A stretch of DNA of 64,000 bases, taken from positions 62,001 through 126,000 of the forward strand of contig CAVSLS010000041.1 of the NCBI GenBank assembly GCA_963728845.1. The letters are read 5' to 3'. Made by a program: the position numbers and the translations under genes. Below, piece after piece: positions 8,956-18,758 of this stretch. This DNA comes from Bog-473 sp963728845 (GTDB lineage Bacteria; Actinomycetota; Acidimicrobiia; Acidimicrobiales; RAAP-2). Position 1 is the stretch's first letter; every line of letters starts with the position of its first letter. The notes beneath the pieces were generated by a model. It made no database searches and was not told where the DNA came from. It worked only from the letters and a program-made list of their open reading frames with translations.

Positions 8956-9693
8956 TCAGGCCCGGGAGGGTTTCGCCAGCAGCTTGTCGTGACGCACAGC
9001 GGCCCAACGCAGGAGCACCATCAGGCGGATGGCCCACCAGCCAGGGTCGATCTCACCTTTGGCCATCGACAACCGCCCCGACGTCGTCACGGCATGGTGG
9101 TTGTTGTGCAGCCCCTCGCCGGCGACGAACCAGGCCAGCCACTGGTTGTTCGTCGCCAGGTTGTCGTGCGGACGCTTCCCCCACTTGTGGCCGATGGCAT
9201 TGATGGCGCCACCACCGAGCACGTATGTCGATGCATGGACCACGGACACAATCAGTGCGATCTCCCATCCGAACACTCCGATCAAGAGCCCCACGCCGAG
9301 CCCGAGACCGAGGAGGGCGTGATTGAACAGGATCTTGTCCCAACGGTCGCCCGGGAGATCACGCGCGTAGCGGGCAACCGTCACTCGGTTCCGGGCGACC
9401 CTTCTATAGAGAATGGCGTTGCCGAACTGAACGAGCGGGTAGCCAAAGACGACGGGCGAGTGAGGGTCGCCCTCCTTGTCGGTGTGGGCATGATGCTTAC
9501 GGTGCACCGCTACCCACTGGCGGGGTCGGGTTCCCGTCGACATCCAGATCACGAGACGGCAAGCGAAGGCCGCCGAGGGCTTCAGCGTGACGGCCCGATG
9601 GGCCAGAGTTCGGTGCAGGTAAACCGTCGTAACGACGAAAGCGATTTGGGAGATCAGCAGCCCGATGAGGACGGCCTCGAGGACCGCGGGCAC
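8956..9693 (-). CDS. Acyl-CoA/acyl-lipid desaturase-type membrane protein
   Basis: Di-iron fatty-acid desaturase of the delta-9 type, 245 aa. The three histidine boxes are all present: HRTLAHR near residue 27, HRKHHAHTD near residue 65, and HNNHHA near residue 197. Hydrophobic segments between them (LIGLLISQIAFVVTTVYL; LLGLGLGVGLLIGVFG) would span the membrane. It introduces a double bond into acyl chains using O2 and an electron donor. It is short compared with typical delta-9 enzymes (~300 aa) but has all catalytic ligands. The GTG start at 9693 lacks a good ribosome site, so the true N-terminus could differ. It lies downstream of a HAD gene on the same strand. Confidence 0.85.
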   Translation of the reverse strand: MPAVLEAVLIGLLISQIAFVVTTVYLHRTLAHRAVTLKPSAAFACRLVIWMSTGTRPRQWVAVHRKHHAHTDKEGDPHSPVVFGYPLVQFGNAILYRRVARNRVTVARYARDLPGDRWDKILFNHALLGLGLGVGLLIGVFGWEIALIVSVVHASTYVLGGGAINAIGHKWGKRPHDNLATNNQWLAWFVAGEGLHNNHHAVTTSGRLSMAKGEIDPGWWAIRLMVLLRWAAVRHDKLLAKPSRA

Positions 9694-9884
9694 ATGACCA
9701 GATTAGCCCAAGGAACAGCCGCCAATGTGCGCAGGCGGATCTGCTCTTGCTCCACGATCCCGCGTTGGGTCATCCCACGTACTGTCAGCTCCTCGGCGTC
9801 GTCCCAGGTGACCAGCTGCAGCTGTCCGAACACTACGGCGTCCTCGCCGATCTTCGCTATTGACGCTCGATCTCTGGGGCAGAT

Positions 9885-10568
9885 TCACACGTAGCGGAGC
9901 ACCTGATCGACGTGAGCGACATGGGCATGATCCGTCGCCTCGCACAGGCCGAATGGATCGAAATGCAACGGTGTCATCCCGGCGCCCTCGGCTGACCGAA
10001 CGTCGTACTTGACGCTGTCGCCGACGTAGATGACGTCCGAAGGATCCAACCCGAGCGACGGAAGCGCAATATCAAATATTCTCGGATCTGGTTTCGCGAC
10101 GCCAACGACCCCAGAGTCAACGATGGTCAGGACCTGCACACCCGGACCCGGTCCCACCTGGCAGATCTCGTTTCGGGCAAGTTGCTCTTGGACGAGACCA
10201 TCGGAGTTACTCACGATTCCCAATCTGAGATCAGCGTTGCCGAGAGCCCGCAATCCATCGACCGACCCACTGAGGACACGCCGCCACAACTCGACTGAAG
10301 GACCCTTCCACACTGGAATGAGCGTATCAATGGCTGCTTCAAGCCGATCCTCGGGAATCTCGATCGACGAGAGATAGCCGTGGAAATAGATGCTCCATTC
10401 CTCATTCTCCGGCACATCGGCCGTATCGAGGGAGCGGATACCCTCGTAGTGCGCCCGATCGCACTGCGCATCGGACAACGATCCGATCGGTTGGCCAAGT
10501 GCCTCGAGCAGTCGATCCCGGATTGGCACCAAGAAGACGCCACCCACGTCAAGGAGCACTCCTCGCAT
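9885..10568 (-). CDS. HAD-superfamily hydrolase
   Basis: Haloacid-dehalogenase-type hydrolase of 227 aa, probably a small-molecule phosphatase. Motif I is LLDVGGVF, the DxGGV variant in which the second Asp of DxD is Gly. Motif II is IVSNSDG, motif III includes the Lys of VAKPDPRIF, and motif IV is IYVGDSVKYD. A helical cap domain occupies roughly residues 20-90. The ATG at 10568 is the first in frame. About 190 bases separate it from the desaturase downstream; in that gap I see no convincing gene. The loss of the second motif-I Asp occurs in some active HADs, so activity is uncertain rather than excluded. Confidence 0.8.
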   Translation of the reverse strand: MRGVLLDVGGVFLVPIRDRLLEALGQPIGSLSDAQCDRAHYEGIRSLDTADVPENEEWSIYFHGYLSSIEIPEDRLEAAIDTLIPVWKGPSVELWRRVLSGSVDGLRALGNADLRLGIVSNSDGLVQEQLARNEICQVGPGPGVQVLTIVDSGVVGVAKPDPRIFDIALPSLGLDPSDVIYVGDSVKYDVRSAEGAGMTPLHFDPFGLCEATDHAHVAHVDQVLRYV

Positions 10569-10746
10569 CTTGCCAGTTTTGCCGCTGACGCCGCGATGGG
10601 TCGAACACGTCCAACCGCCGGGCGGCTGCGAGAGTCATTCTCAGACGCAACCAAGGAGGCGCTCACCGGCCTCTGAAGTTGGACGCACAGGGTGGGACCT
10701 GAAAGGAGAGGGAACGGGAGCACCACCGCCCCGATCCCACGCAAAG

Positions 10747-10872
10747 TTGGCACCCCGCAAGTTCAGAATTCCCCTCATCCTCGGTGCCGGCGCCATTGCC
10801 GCCGTCCTCTTGCTCGCCATTGCCGAGCCGGAGCAATTGCGCCCGACTGCCGACGTCGGCCGGTTCCCCTGA
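10747..10872 (+). CDS. Possible small single-pass membrane protein
   Basis: A 41-codon frame from a TTG at 10747 encodes a basic start (MAPRKFR), one convincing hydrophobic helix (IPLILGAGAIAAVLLLAIA) and a short polar tail ending in GRFP. Codons are GC3-rich like real genes here. A GGAGAGGGA stretch lies about 45 bases upstream, too far to be its ribosome site, so the start is uncertain. It sits in an otherwise empty interval of about 390 bases between a HAD gene and an SDR gene. No family is recognised, and it may be chance. Confidence 0.25.
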   Translation: MAPRKFRIPLILGAGAIAAVLLLAIAEPEQLRPTADVGRFP

Positions 10873-10957
10873 GGCTCCTCATACTGAGGCACACATACGA
10901 GCACGTATCCCGACGACATGCTGCCGCCGCCGGTCGAAACCCGGCCGCTCCGCGTCA

Positions 10958-11728
10958 TCAGTGGGGCGTAAGTCCTCCGTCGACGATGATCACTTGACCG
11001 GTCATGTAGCTGCCCGCATCGGAGCACATCAGCAACATGGGACCGACCATTTCGTCCGGGTGCGCTGCCCGTTTCATGAAGCACGCGTTCTTCATGGACT
11101 CGATCCTCTCCGGCGAGTTGTTCCTGACCATGTCGGTGTCCACGGTGCCCGGCGCAAGGGCATTGACGCGGATCCCTTTCGGTGCGAAGACCGCGGCCAT
11201 CGAACGGGTCATGGCCATGAGGCCAGCCTTCGCGGTGGCGTACATCGCGGTCCAAGGCGAGAACAAGAAAGCGCCGGACGAGACGACATTGAGGATGGCT
11301 GCGTTGCCCGAGACCTCCAGATGCGGCAGGGCCCGCTCCACGAGGAACACCGGCCCTCGGAGGTTGGTGCCCAACGACTTGTCCCAGGCCTCGACTGTGA
11401 GCTCGCCGAACGGCAGGGTCAGGGCGTTGGCGGCGTTGTTCACCACGATGTCGAGGCGACCGTACTCCCCGACGGTACGGTCAACGAGGGCATTGACGGC
11501 GTCGACGTCACCCATGTGCGTCGGCACGCCAATTGCTTCTGCACCCGTGGCGCGCAATTGGGACTCAACCTCGGCACAGGCATCTGCCTTGCGGCTGGCC
11601 ACCGCCACCTTGGCGCCCGCCGCCGAGAGCCCCTCGGCGATGGCGAGTCCGATGCCGCGAGTTCCACCCGTCACGATGGCCACGCGACCGGTGAGGTCGT
11701 GCAGGCGGCTCAGTTTGTCTTTGTCCAT
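10958..11728 (-). CDS. Short-chain dehydrogenase/reductase
   Basis: Classical SDR of 256 aa, an NAD(P)-dependent alcohol/ketone oxidoreductase. The cofactor motif is TGGTRGIG (near residue 20), followed by NNAAN, the catalytic Ser in VVSSGAF, and the YxxxK motif as YATAKAG (near residue 165). The C-terminus ends in MTGQVIIVDGGLTPH, typical of the family. The ATG at 11728 has GAGGAGAGG upstream. It stands alone, divergent from the substrate-binding-protein gene that begins at 11964. Its substrate is unknown. Confidence 0.88.
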   Translation of the reverse strand: MDKDKLSRLHDLTGRVAIVTGGTRGIGLAIAEGLSAAGAKVAVASRKADACAEVESQLRATGAEAIGVPTHMGDVDAVNALVDRTVGEYGRLDIVVNNAANALTLPFGELTVEAWDKSLGTNLRGPVFLVERALPHLEVSGNAAILNVVSSGAFLFSPWTAMYATAKAGLMAMTRSMAAVFAPKGIRVNALAPGTVDTDMVRNNSPERIESMKNACFMKRAAHPDEMVGPMLLMCSDAGSYMTGQVIIVDGGLTPH

Positions 11729-11963
11729 GTCCTCTCCTCACGGCACCCTTGAAGGCGGTCCCCGACAGCGACGCAGGTCACTGGTCGCGACCGACAGAGA
11801 TGCTGCCACGAGTCGGCGGAGCGATGGGGCCCGGGCGCAGAGGCCGTGCGACCTCGATCCCCTACGTGAACATGCGTTTGGGGGTGACGGGCGGCCGCTG
11901 GACCCGCAGACTACGGTCTGGACCCAAATTGCGTGAGCGATCGGAACAAGCTCGGGGGTGGAA

Positions 11964-13358
11964 ATGAAGGTGCTGGGGAAAAGCCTTGCCGATCTGCGAC
12001 GGACGGCATTGCCAACGGTGCTGACAAGCGTGATGCTTGCCGGGACCATCGTCGTACTCTCGTCGGCCGGTGCGACGGCCGCGACGTCGGCGGGTCGCAC
12101 ACTGGCGCTCTCGACCAACGGCCAGTGGCCGGGAGTCGGCAAGATCTGCGAACCGGGACCGGGCGGCTCCTCCTCGGTTCGTGGGGTCGGCCCGAAGACC
12201 ATCCACATCGCCGTGTTCAACGACGCTTCGAACACCATTGAACCGGGACTCGAGATCGAGTTGCTCCAGCAGGCCAGGGCGTTCGCGGGCTGGTGCAACG
12301 CGTCGGGAGGCATCAATGGGCGCCAAATCGTGATCGACGACCGCGATGCGGCGCTGTTCAACGCGGCGCAGCAGACCGAACAGGCGTGCCAGAGCGACTT
12401 CATGGCCGTGGGCGGCGGGATGGCGCTCGACCAACCTGCAGTCCCTATTCGCGAGCAATGCGGGCTGGGGCAGATCAGCGGTTATGTCGTCTCCGGCGCC
12501 TCTATCAATGCCTCGCAGCAGGTTGACCCCACTGGCACCAGTACCAAGGTCCAGAGCGCCGGTTGGTTCGAGGCGATGACGAAGAAGTACCCGCAGGCGG
12601 TGAAGAAGGCCGGCATGGGCGGCGCCAACACTCCCTCGGTCCTCCAGTCCGAGCGCAAATTCGAATTCGGCGCCGAGGGTCTCGGTTGGAACGTCGTCGA
12701 CTTCCAGGAGCCGCCCGTCACGGTGGCCGACTGGGCGCCGTACGTCGAGGAAGCACAGAGCAAAGGTGTCGAAGCCTTGTGGCCGTCCGCGACCGCCAAT
12801 ATGACGCCGTACTTCCAGGCGATGACCACCGCCGGCTACCACCCTGCCTTCATAGAGCTCGGGACGCAGTTCTACAATGCCACGACCACCCAGGGCGTTG
12901 CCGCCAACCCGAGTCTTCCCCCGGTCTACGTCGAGACGGGGTGGTGGCCGCTCGAGATCGCGTCACAGAATCCTTCGACCCAGCAACTCGTCAACGTCAT
13001 GCACACGTACGGGAAGGGTGACTCGGTCAACTTCTTCGACGAGGAAGGGGCGGAATCGTGGCTCTTGTGGGCGAAGTCAGCCTCGGCCTGCGGCGCCAGC
13101 CTGACGGTGACGTGCGTCCTGAACCACGCTGCTGCAGAGAAGAACTGGAGTGCCGGGGGCATCGAGGCCCCGGTGGCGCAGCTGACCCTGTCGAATCAGA
13201 ACCCCCAGCCCTCGCCCTGCTTCGTGATCCTCCGGGCCGAGCCGAACAAGTTCGTCTACGACAAGGCAGTGACGCAGCCCACGCAGTCCATCTGGAACTG
13301 CAACCCGAAGAACATCGTCCACCTGACCTCCCAGCAACAGGCCACTGTCGGGGGGTAG
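11964..13358 (+). CDS. ABC-type substrate-binding protein (LIV/HAAT family, Peripla_BP_6-like)
   Basis: Secreted binding protein of about 464 aa. The N-terminus is a signal sequence (KSLADLRRTALPTVLT, a hydrophobic core, then SSAGATAATSA). The mature part reads TIHIAVFNDASNTIEPG, WCNASGGINGRQIVIDDRD and MAVGGGMALDQPAVPIREQC, the layout of periplasmic type I binding folds. It ends in a conserved NPKNIVHLTSQQQ tail. A close paralogue lies at 57927-59323, directly upstream of a LIV-type permease and ATPases; this copy has no transporter genes beside it. The ATG at 11964 has a G-rich ribosome site, with a GTG two codons earlier as an alternative. The ligand is unknown but presumably close to that of the paralogue. 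Confidence 0.82.
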   Translation: MKVLGKSLADLRRTALPTVLTSVMLAGTIVVLSSAGATAATSAGRTLALSTNGQWPGVGKICEPGPGGSSSVRGVGPKTIHIAVFNDASNTIEPGLEIELLQQARAFAGWCNASGGINGRQIVIDDRDAALFNAAQQTEQACQSDFMAVGGGMALDQPAVPIREQCGLGQISGYVVSGASINASQQVDPTGTSTKVQSAGWFEAMTKKYPQAVKKAGMGGANTPSVLQSERKFEFGAEGLGWNVVDFQEPPVTVADWAPYVEEAQSKGVEALWPSATANMTPYFQAMTTAGYHPAFIELGTQFYNATTTQGVAANPSLPPVYVETGWWPLEIASQNPSTQQLVNVMHTYGKGDSVNFFDEEGAESWLLWAKSASACGASLTVTCVLNHAAAEKNWSAGGIEAPVAQLTLSNQNPQPSPCFVILRAEPNKFVYDKAVTQPTQSIWNCNPKNIVHLTSQQQATVGG

Positions 13359-13359
13359 C

Positions 13360-14597
13360 TCAGACGACGGCGCCAGCGATCTTCGCTTCGAGGATCTGAT
13401 CCCCGTCCATCCCGAGCTGGGCAAGCACCGCGTCGGTGTGCTCGCCGAACTCCGGGGCCCGTCCCAGAGGCGGCGGGGTCCTGTCGAACTGTGCCGGTGA
13501 CGAGATCAGGGGCAGGACGAGGTCATCGTCATAGCGCACCGGTTGTGCGTAGCCATTGGCGATCGCCTGGGGGTCTGCGGGAAGCTCGAAAACGTTCTGC
13601 AAGACGTCCCATTGGCCCGGCTGCGCGCTGAGCGCGGCACGGGCCTCCTCGAGCGTGAAGGACGCGAAGGTGTGCCTCCAGCTCCGCGATCGCCTCGCCG
13701 ATGTGCGAGCCCAAGGCCTCCGGAGTGTTGAACCGCTCATCGGACCGGAGATCCAGGCGGCCCAGTGCGACGAGGACGCCGTCCCAGTAGAGGTCGCGCT
13801 GCAGCATGCAGAGGGACAGCCAGCGGCCGTCCGAGGTCTTGTAGTTGTTGACGAGAGGATTGAAGAGCTGAATGCCGGCCGGCGCCTTGGGCGACCCGTC
13901 CCCGCTGTCAGGTCCCCGCGGGGCAGTCATGGCCGCGGCCCCGACGATCGACATCTGCAGCGACCACATGGCCGTCCCGAGCAGGGCGACATCGACGATC
14001 GCACCCGCCCCCGTGCGCTCCCGCCGGAGAAGAGCCGCGGCAATCCCGCCCGCCAGTGCCATCCCGCTCAACGAATCGCCGAAGGCACCGCCCGGTTGCC
14101 CGATGGGCCGTTCCGATCCCGGCGGAGTGATAGTGGAGGCGACTCCGCCGCGTGCCCAGAAGCTGATGGAGTCGTACCCACCCTTGTCTGCCTCTTCTCC
14201 GAGCGGGCCCTGCCCGGTCCCGCATCCGTAGACGATCGGACGGGTTGACCGCGCGGACCTGATCGATGTCGAGGCCGAGCTTGTGCCTGGTCGTGGGCAG
14301 GTAACTGGTGAGGAACACGTCGGCGTCGGCGGCAGCTTTCAACACGATGTCGCGTGCCTCCGCGTGCGTCAGGTCCAAGGCGATGCTGCGCTTGCCGCGG
14401 TTCCAGATCTCCCACGGGAAGGACGGACCGCCACGGCCACCAATCCCGCCGCTGATAAGCCCACGCATGGGGTCGCCCGTCGGCGGCTCCACCTTGATCA
14501 CGTCGGCCCCCCAGTCGGCCAGGACGGCACCGGCCGAGGGGACGAACGCCCATGCCGCCACCTCAATGACTCTCACTCCTTCCAGCATCCGCTCCAT
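13360..14597 (-). CDS. CaiB/BaiF family III CoA-transferase (two frameshifts)
   Basis: Transfers CoA between carboxylic acids. Three in-order pieces make a normal ~410-aa protein: VRVIEVAAWAFVPSAGAVLADWGADVIKVEPP with GKRSIALDLTHAEAR; then, after an indel near 14235, YGCGTGQGPLGEEADKGGYD and FGDSLSGMALAGG (catalytic Asp); then, after an indel near 13685, HTFASFTLEEARAAL to the stop at 13360. (Long motifs are abridged here to key residues.) The ATG at 14597 gives MERMLEGVRVIE. It converges on the binding-protein gene with a one-base gap. A relic of another binding-protein gene lies just beyond its start. The frameshifts look like sequencing indels. Confidence 0.75.
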
Positions 14598-14674
14598 GCA
14601 CCCATTCCTCTCGTTCCTTCGACTCCGCTGACCTCCCAGCGGCCAGCAGCATGCCACCGCAGATCCCTCGCCCC

Positions 14675-14738
14675 TGCAACCCCCAAGAACGTCGTCCACC
14701 AGACGGCACAGCAGCAAACGAAGGTGAACAGGGTTTGA
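14675..14738 (+). pseudogene. 3'-end relic of an ABC substrate-binding-protein gene
   Basis: The stretch TGCAACCCC(C)AAGAAC continuing to GTCGTCCAC matches the last exon-like stretch of the binding-protein gene at 57927-59323 base for base, except for one extra C. It translates to NPKNVVHQTAQQQTKVNRV then stop, against NPKNVVHLTAQQQQQINSL there. Only about the last 20 codons are recognisable; upstream similarity fades within some 40 bases. No start or body exists, so this is a remnant rather than a gene. It ends at the stop of the convergent oxidoreductase. Confidence 0.75.
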
Positions 14739-15716
14739 TCAGTTGAGCTCGATCACCACCTTGCCCATGGCGGCACCCGAGGCGACAGCCTCGAGACCAG
14801 CGGGAAGGTCCTCGAAGGGCAGCGGACGTACGACCGGATTGAGGTATCCCCTGGTAGAAAGGTCGAGCAGGGACTCATGAGCTCGGGCTTGCTGTTGCGA
14901 CGAGCCCGAGCTTGCGATCACACCGAGGACCGAACGGCTGCTCATCGTGAGTTCGCCCCCGTTGACGCGGATCCACTCGCCGCTGGCGAAGCCGACCACG
15001 AGAAAGCGTCCAAAGGCGGCGACCGCGCGCAGTGCGTCTGACGCGACGTCACCTCCAACAGGGTCGTACACAATGTCGGCACCCCGTCCGTCCGTGGCCG
15101 CAAGGATCGCGTCCCGCACCGAAACCGTCGTCCTGTCGATCACGACGCGGGCACCGAGGCGCTGACAGAAGTCGGCCTTCTCCCGGCCTGCCGCGACGGC
15201 GATGACCCTTGCGCCGAGCGTACGGCCGAGTTGGATGGCCGACATGCCCGACCCACCAGCTCCACCGAGTACGACGAGCGTCTCGCCCCGCTGGAGCCTG
15301 CCGCGTTCGACGAGGGCCGTCCACGCGGTCGAGTAGCCGATGCGGAAGGCGGCGGCGACCGTCGGCGCCATCTCGTCGGGAACGCGAAACGCCGTGCCCG
15401 TCGACAGGATCGTCTCCTCGGCGAACCCGCCGCGGCCATCGGAGAAGCTAGTGACGCCCATGATCCGGGTACCGACAGACTGCTCGACGGCGTCGCCGAC
15501 GGCATCGACCACCCCACACACCTCTTGGCCACCGATGAACGGCAACGGAGGGGTGAGAGGATACGTGCCGCGACACATGAACACGTCGGGCATGCCGATC
15601 GCCGCCGCCTCGACACGGACGCGCAACTCTCCGGCCTGAGGGATCGGCAGCGGGACGTCGGCACGACAGAGGGCCCGGCGCGGCTCGCCGTGCTCCTGCA
15701 CCTGCCAGGCTTGCAT
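14739..15716 (-). CDS. MDR NADPH:quinone-oxidoreductase-like protein
   Basis: Zinc-independent medium-chain oxidoreductase of 325 aa. The GroES-like domain shows GMPDVFMCRGTYP and PFIGGQEVCGVVDAVG (about residues 40-80). The Rossmann domain has VVLGGAGGSGMSAIQLG near residue 150, then DPVGGDVASDALRA, characteristic of quinone reductase-like MDRs, and it ends MGKVVIELN. The ATG at 15716 is preceded by AAGGGG; the adjacent upstream TTG is an alternative. It is convergent with the binding-protein relic and divergent from the monooxygenase at 15941. In this setting it may reduce an enoyl or quinoid intermediate, which is inference. Confidence 0.87.
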   Translation of the reverse strand: MQAWQVQEHGEPRRALCRADVPLPIPQAGELRVRVEAAAIGMPDVFMCRGTYPLTPPLPFIGGQEVCGVVDAVGDAVEQSVGTRIMGVTSFSDGRGGFAEETILSTGTAFRVPDEMAPTVAAAFRIGYSTAWTALVERGRLQRGETLVVLGGAGGSGMSAIQLGRTLGARVIAVAAGREKADFCQRLGARVVIDRTTVSVRDAILAATDGRGADIVYDPVGGDVASDALRAVAAFGRFLVVGFASGEWIRVNGGELTMSSRSVLGVIASSGSSQQQARAHESLLDLSTRGYLNPVVRPLPFEDLPAGLEAVASGAAMGKVVIELN

Positions 15717-15940
15717 CAAAGGCCCCTTGGCATGGGAGCGGTAGACGGTCTACGGCTCGCCGGCGGTTGCGTGCGCAGCGATCCCGGCCATGGTGGGAAG
15801 CCTAGATTCGGGGGCACGACAGCGGCCGTGTGCCATAGGCTCCGGACACCCGAGAAAGGCGTTCGTCTGGCCGAAGGGGTCCCGGATGGCCAGAGCCACC
15901 ATCGGACCCGGCAAAGGGTCTCGGCGAGAAGAAGGAAGGA

Positions 15941-17877
15941 ATGACCCGGAACCCCCACGCCGGTGAGCCGTTCACCGATTCCGACTCGACGATCGCTGCG
16001 GCGCTCGAGGACTGCAGCATCCCGGCCCTTTTGTGCTCGCTCGTGCACATGACCGGCGACCCTGCGTGGATCCGCGGTGACATCCGGCCTCGTTTGGCCA
16101 TGTCTCTGGACATCCAGAGCGGGATGCCCGACGAAGAGCGGGCCGAGGTCCGTCGCCGGGCTCTGCCGCCCATCGCGGCATACCGGGACGGTGGTTGCGT
16201 GCCGCACGAGCTGTCCCGAGAGATGCTCCTTGAGATGATGGCGTTCCTCGGGTGCAGGCCAGTCGACGGTTCGCTCGCAGGATTGTTCTTCGATGACCTG
16301 CAGTTCGAGGGTGGTGACACCGGCGCGATCACGTGGGCTGGCGAGATCGCGGACGAGGTCAAGGCGGACTCTCCGGTCCTGGTCATCGGGTGCGGAATGG
16401 CGGGGATCCTCGCCGGCATCCGCCTGAAGCAGGCCGGCCTGCCGTTCACCATCGTGGACAAGAACCCGGGCCCGGGCGGCACGTGGTGGGAGAACCGCTA
16501 CCCCGGCGCCCGCGTCGACGTCGGCAGCCACCAGTACTGCTATTCCTTCGAACCCGCCGATCATTGGAGCGAGTTCTATTGCCAGCAGCCGGAGCTGCGT
16601 GCCTACTTCACCTCCACCGTCGACAAATTCGGCCTGCGCCCGCACTGTCGGTTTGACACGACCGTCACCAAGCTGCGCTGGGACGACGAACATGCCGGGT
16701 GGATCGCCAACCTCGGCGGCGCGGACGGGACCGAGGAGGTCGTCCATGCACGCTTCGTCATCAGCGCCGTCGGCTCGCTGAACATCCCGAAGCTTCCCGA
16801 CATCCCCGGCATGGACCTCTTCACCGGACCGTCTTTCCACTCGGCTCGGTGGCCCGAGGGCCTGCCGCTGGAGGGAACCCGGTTCGCCTTGGTCGGCGCC
16901 GGTGCGAGCGGTTTCCAAATCGGCCCGGCAATTGCCGACCAGGTGGAGAGGCTGACGATCTTCCAGCGCACCGCGCAGTGGATCATTCCCAACCCCCTGT
17001 ATCACGCGCCGTGCCGCCGGGAGACAAGTGGGCCCTGCGGCACCTTCCCTTCTACGGACGCTGGTACCGCTTCATCATGACGTTCGCGGGCATCGCCGCC
17101 GGTGTCGATTTCTACCGGATCGACCCGACGCATGAGGACCCGACTGGTCGGTCGGTCAACGCGGTACATGCCAAGCGGGCGAATGCCCTTCTCGGGTGGA
17201 TGACATCGCTCATCGCGGAGCGCCCGGACCTGGCGCCCAAAGTCGTGCCCGACTACCCCGCCCTGGGGAAGCGCGTCCTCCAGGACGACGGCTCATGGCT
17301 GCGGTGCCTGCAAAGGCCGAACGTCGAGCTCGTCCGCACCGCTATCGACCGGATCGTGCCCGACGGCGTCCTCACGGTGGACGGCACCCACTATGCCGCC
17401 GACGTGATCTGCTACGCGACGGGCTTCCGCCACAACGACTATCTCGCTTCGATGGACCTCACAGGACGCGACGGGACGTCCCTGCGCGACCAGTGGGGCG
17501 ACGAACCGACCGCCTACCTCGGCATCACCATCCCGAACTTCCCGAACCTGTTCTGCGCGTACGGCCCAGGAACCAACCTCGCGGCCGGCGCCAGCCTCTT
17601 CTATCACTCGGAGTTCCAGGTCCACTACGCCATGGAGGCCATCCACGAGACGCTCGTCTCCGGCGCGCGGCGCTGCGAAGTCACCCCCGAGGCCCACGCC
17701 TCCTACGCCCGGCGGTACCAGGACGAGATCGACCAGCTCGTTTGGTCACACCCATCAATCGCGCACAGCCACTACAAGAACCCCGCCGGCAAGGTCTACA
17801 CGCTGTCGCCTTGGCCCCTGGACCTCTACTGGGAGTGGACCCGTCACGTCGACCGGAGCCACTACACCTTCGTGTGA
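15941..17877 (+). CDS. Flavin-dependent Baeyer-Villiger monooxygenase, HAPMO-like (one frameshift)
   Basis: Type I Baeyer-Villiger monooxygenase of about 645 aa: FAD, NADPH and O2 insert an oxygen next to a ketone, giving an ester or lactone. An N-terminal extension of about 145 aa precedes the FAD loop VLVIGCGMAGILAGI, as in 4-hydroxyacetophenone monooxygenases. Then come GGTWWENRYPGARVD and the fingerprint FTGPSFHSARWP (FxGxxxHxxxWP, complete), and the second dinucleotide loop LVGAGASGFQIG. The C-terminal half (YATGFRHNDYLASMDLTG onward) continues in another frame after a single missing base near 17010. GAAGGAAGGA precedes the ATG. It faces the eight-gene minus operon and could open a ketone ring in the same pathway. 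Confidence 0.87.
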
Positions 17878-17935
17878 TGCTGTGCCGTTCCGATCCTCGT
17901 AGGCCCGCTTCGCGAAAAGCGCGCTGCCAGCGAGC

Positions 17936-18758
17936 TCATCGCTGGCGTCGCGCCGTGATTCCCAGGGTCGCACCCCCATCGACCGTGATCTCGCTGCCAG
18001 TAATGTAAGCGGAAGCATTCGAGGCGAGGAAGGCCACCACATGCGCCACCTCGTCCACCTCTCCCACCCGGCCAAGCGGCAAGGTGGTCGAACGAGATGC
18101 CTGCGGGCATCGGCCCACCGCCCCATGCCATCGGCGAATCGATGGTTCCGGGAAGTACGACGTTGACCCGGATTCCGCTCGGCCCGAGCTCGGCGGCCGC
18201 TGTCTTCGTGAGACCACGGATCGCCCACTTCGAAGCTCCGTAGGAAGCATGGAGCGGGAAGCCGCGGATACCTGCGATCGACGCGATGTTGATGATGGAC
18301 CCGCCGTTCGATGCCCGCATCGGGGCGAGAGCCGCCTTGATTCCCAGGAATGTTCCGCGCAGGTTCACTCCGATCAACCGGTCGAAGTCCTCAACCGTCT
18401 CCTCTTCGATGGATCGAAACCAGTGCACGGCCGCATTGTTGACGAGCACGTCGAGCCTGCCGTGGGCATCCATGACTTTGACCATGAGGTCCCGCCAGGC
18501 CGTTGCGTTCGAGACGTCGACATGGCAGTAGGACGCTCCGATCTCGGCTGCCACTCCTTCGCCGCTCTCGTCCGCGACATCCGCGATGAACACCCGCGCT
18601 CCCGCTTCGGCGAACAGTCGGGCCTCCGCCTCACCTTGACCCTGGGAGCCACCGGTCACGACGACGACCATTCCACCCAGGTCCTCGAACCGAGGCGTAC
18701 TCACCCTCGGGCCACTCGCGGCAACGGTCTCTGGTTCACGCCGAGAGCTCTGGCTCAT
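17936..18758 (-). CDS. Short-chain dehydrogenase/reductase (frameshift near C-terminus)
   Basis: Classical SDR of about 274 aa. The cofactor loop is VTGGSQGQGEAEA (near residue 36; the usual GIG is GQG), then VDVSN, LVNNAAVHW, IINIASIAG, the catalytic SYGASKWA and IRVNVVLPGTIDSP. After FDH the frame breaks near 18080, and GRVGEVDEVAHVVAFLASNA plus SEITVDGGATLG continue in another frame to the stop at 17936. Its ATG overlaps the stop of the SnoaL-like gene by four bases. It is last in the 24857-17936 operon. Confidence 0.82.

Noticed and set aside
9703..9884. A short coding remnant between the HAD and desaturase genes (IGEDAVVFGQLQLVTWDDAE on the minus strand)
   Set aside because: The stretch looks protein-like but has no start codon in frame and no recognisable family; too weak to call.
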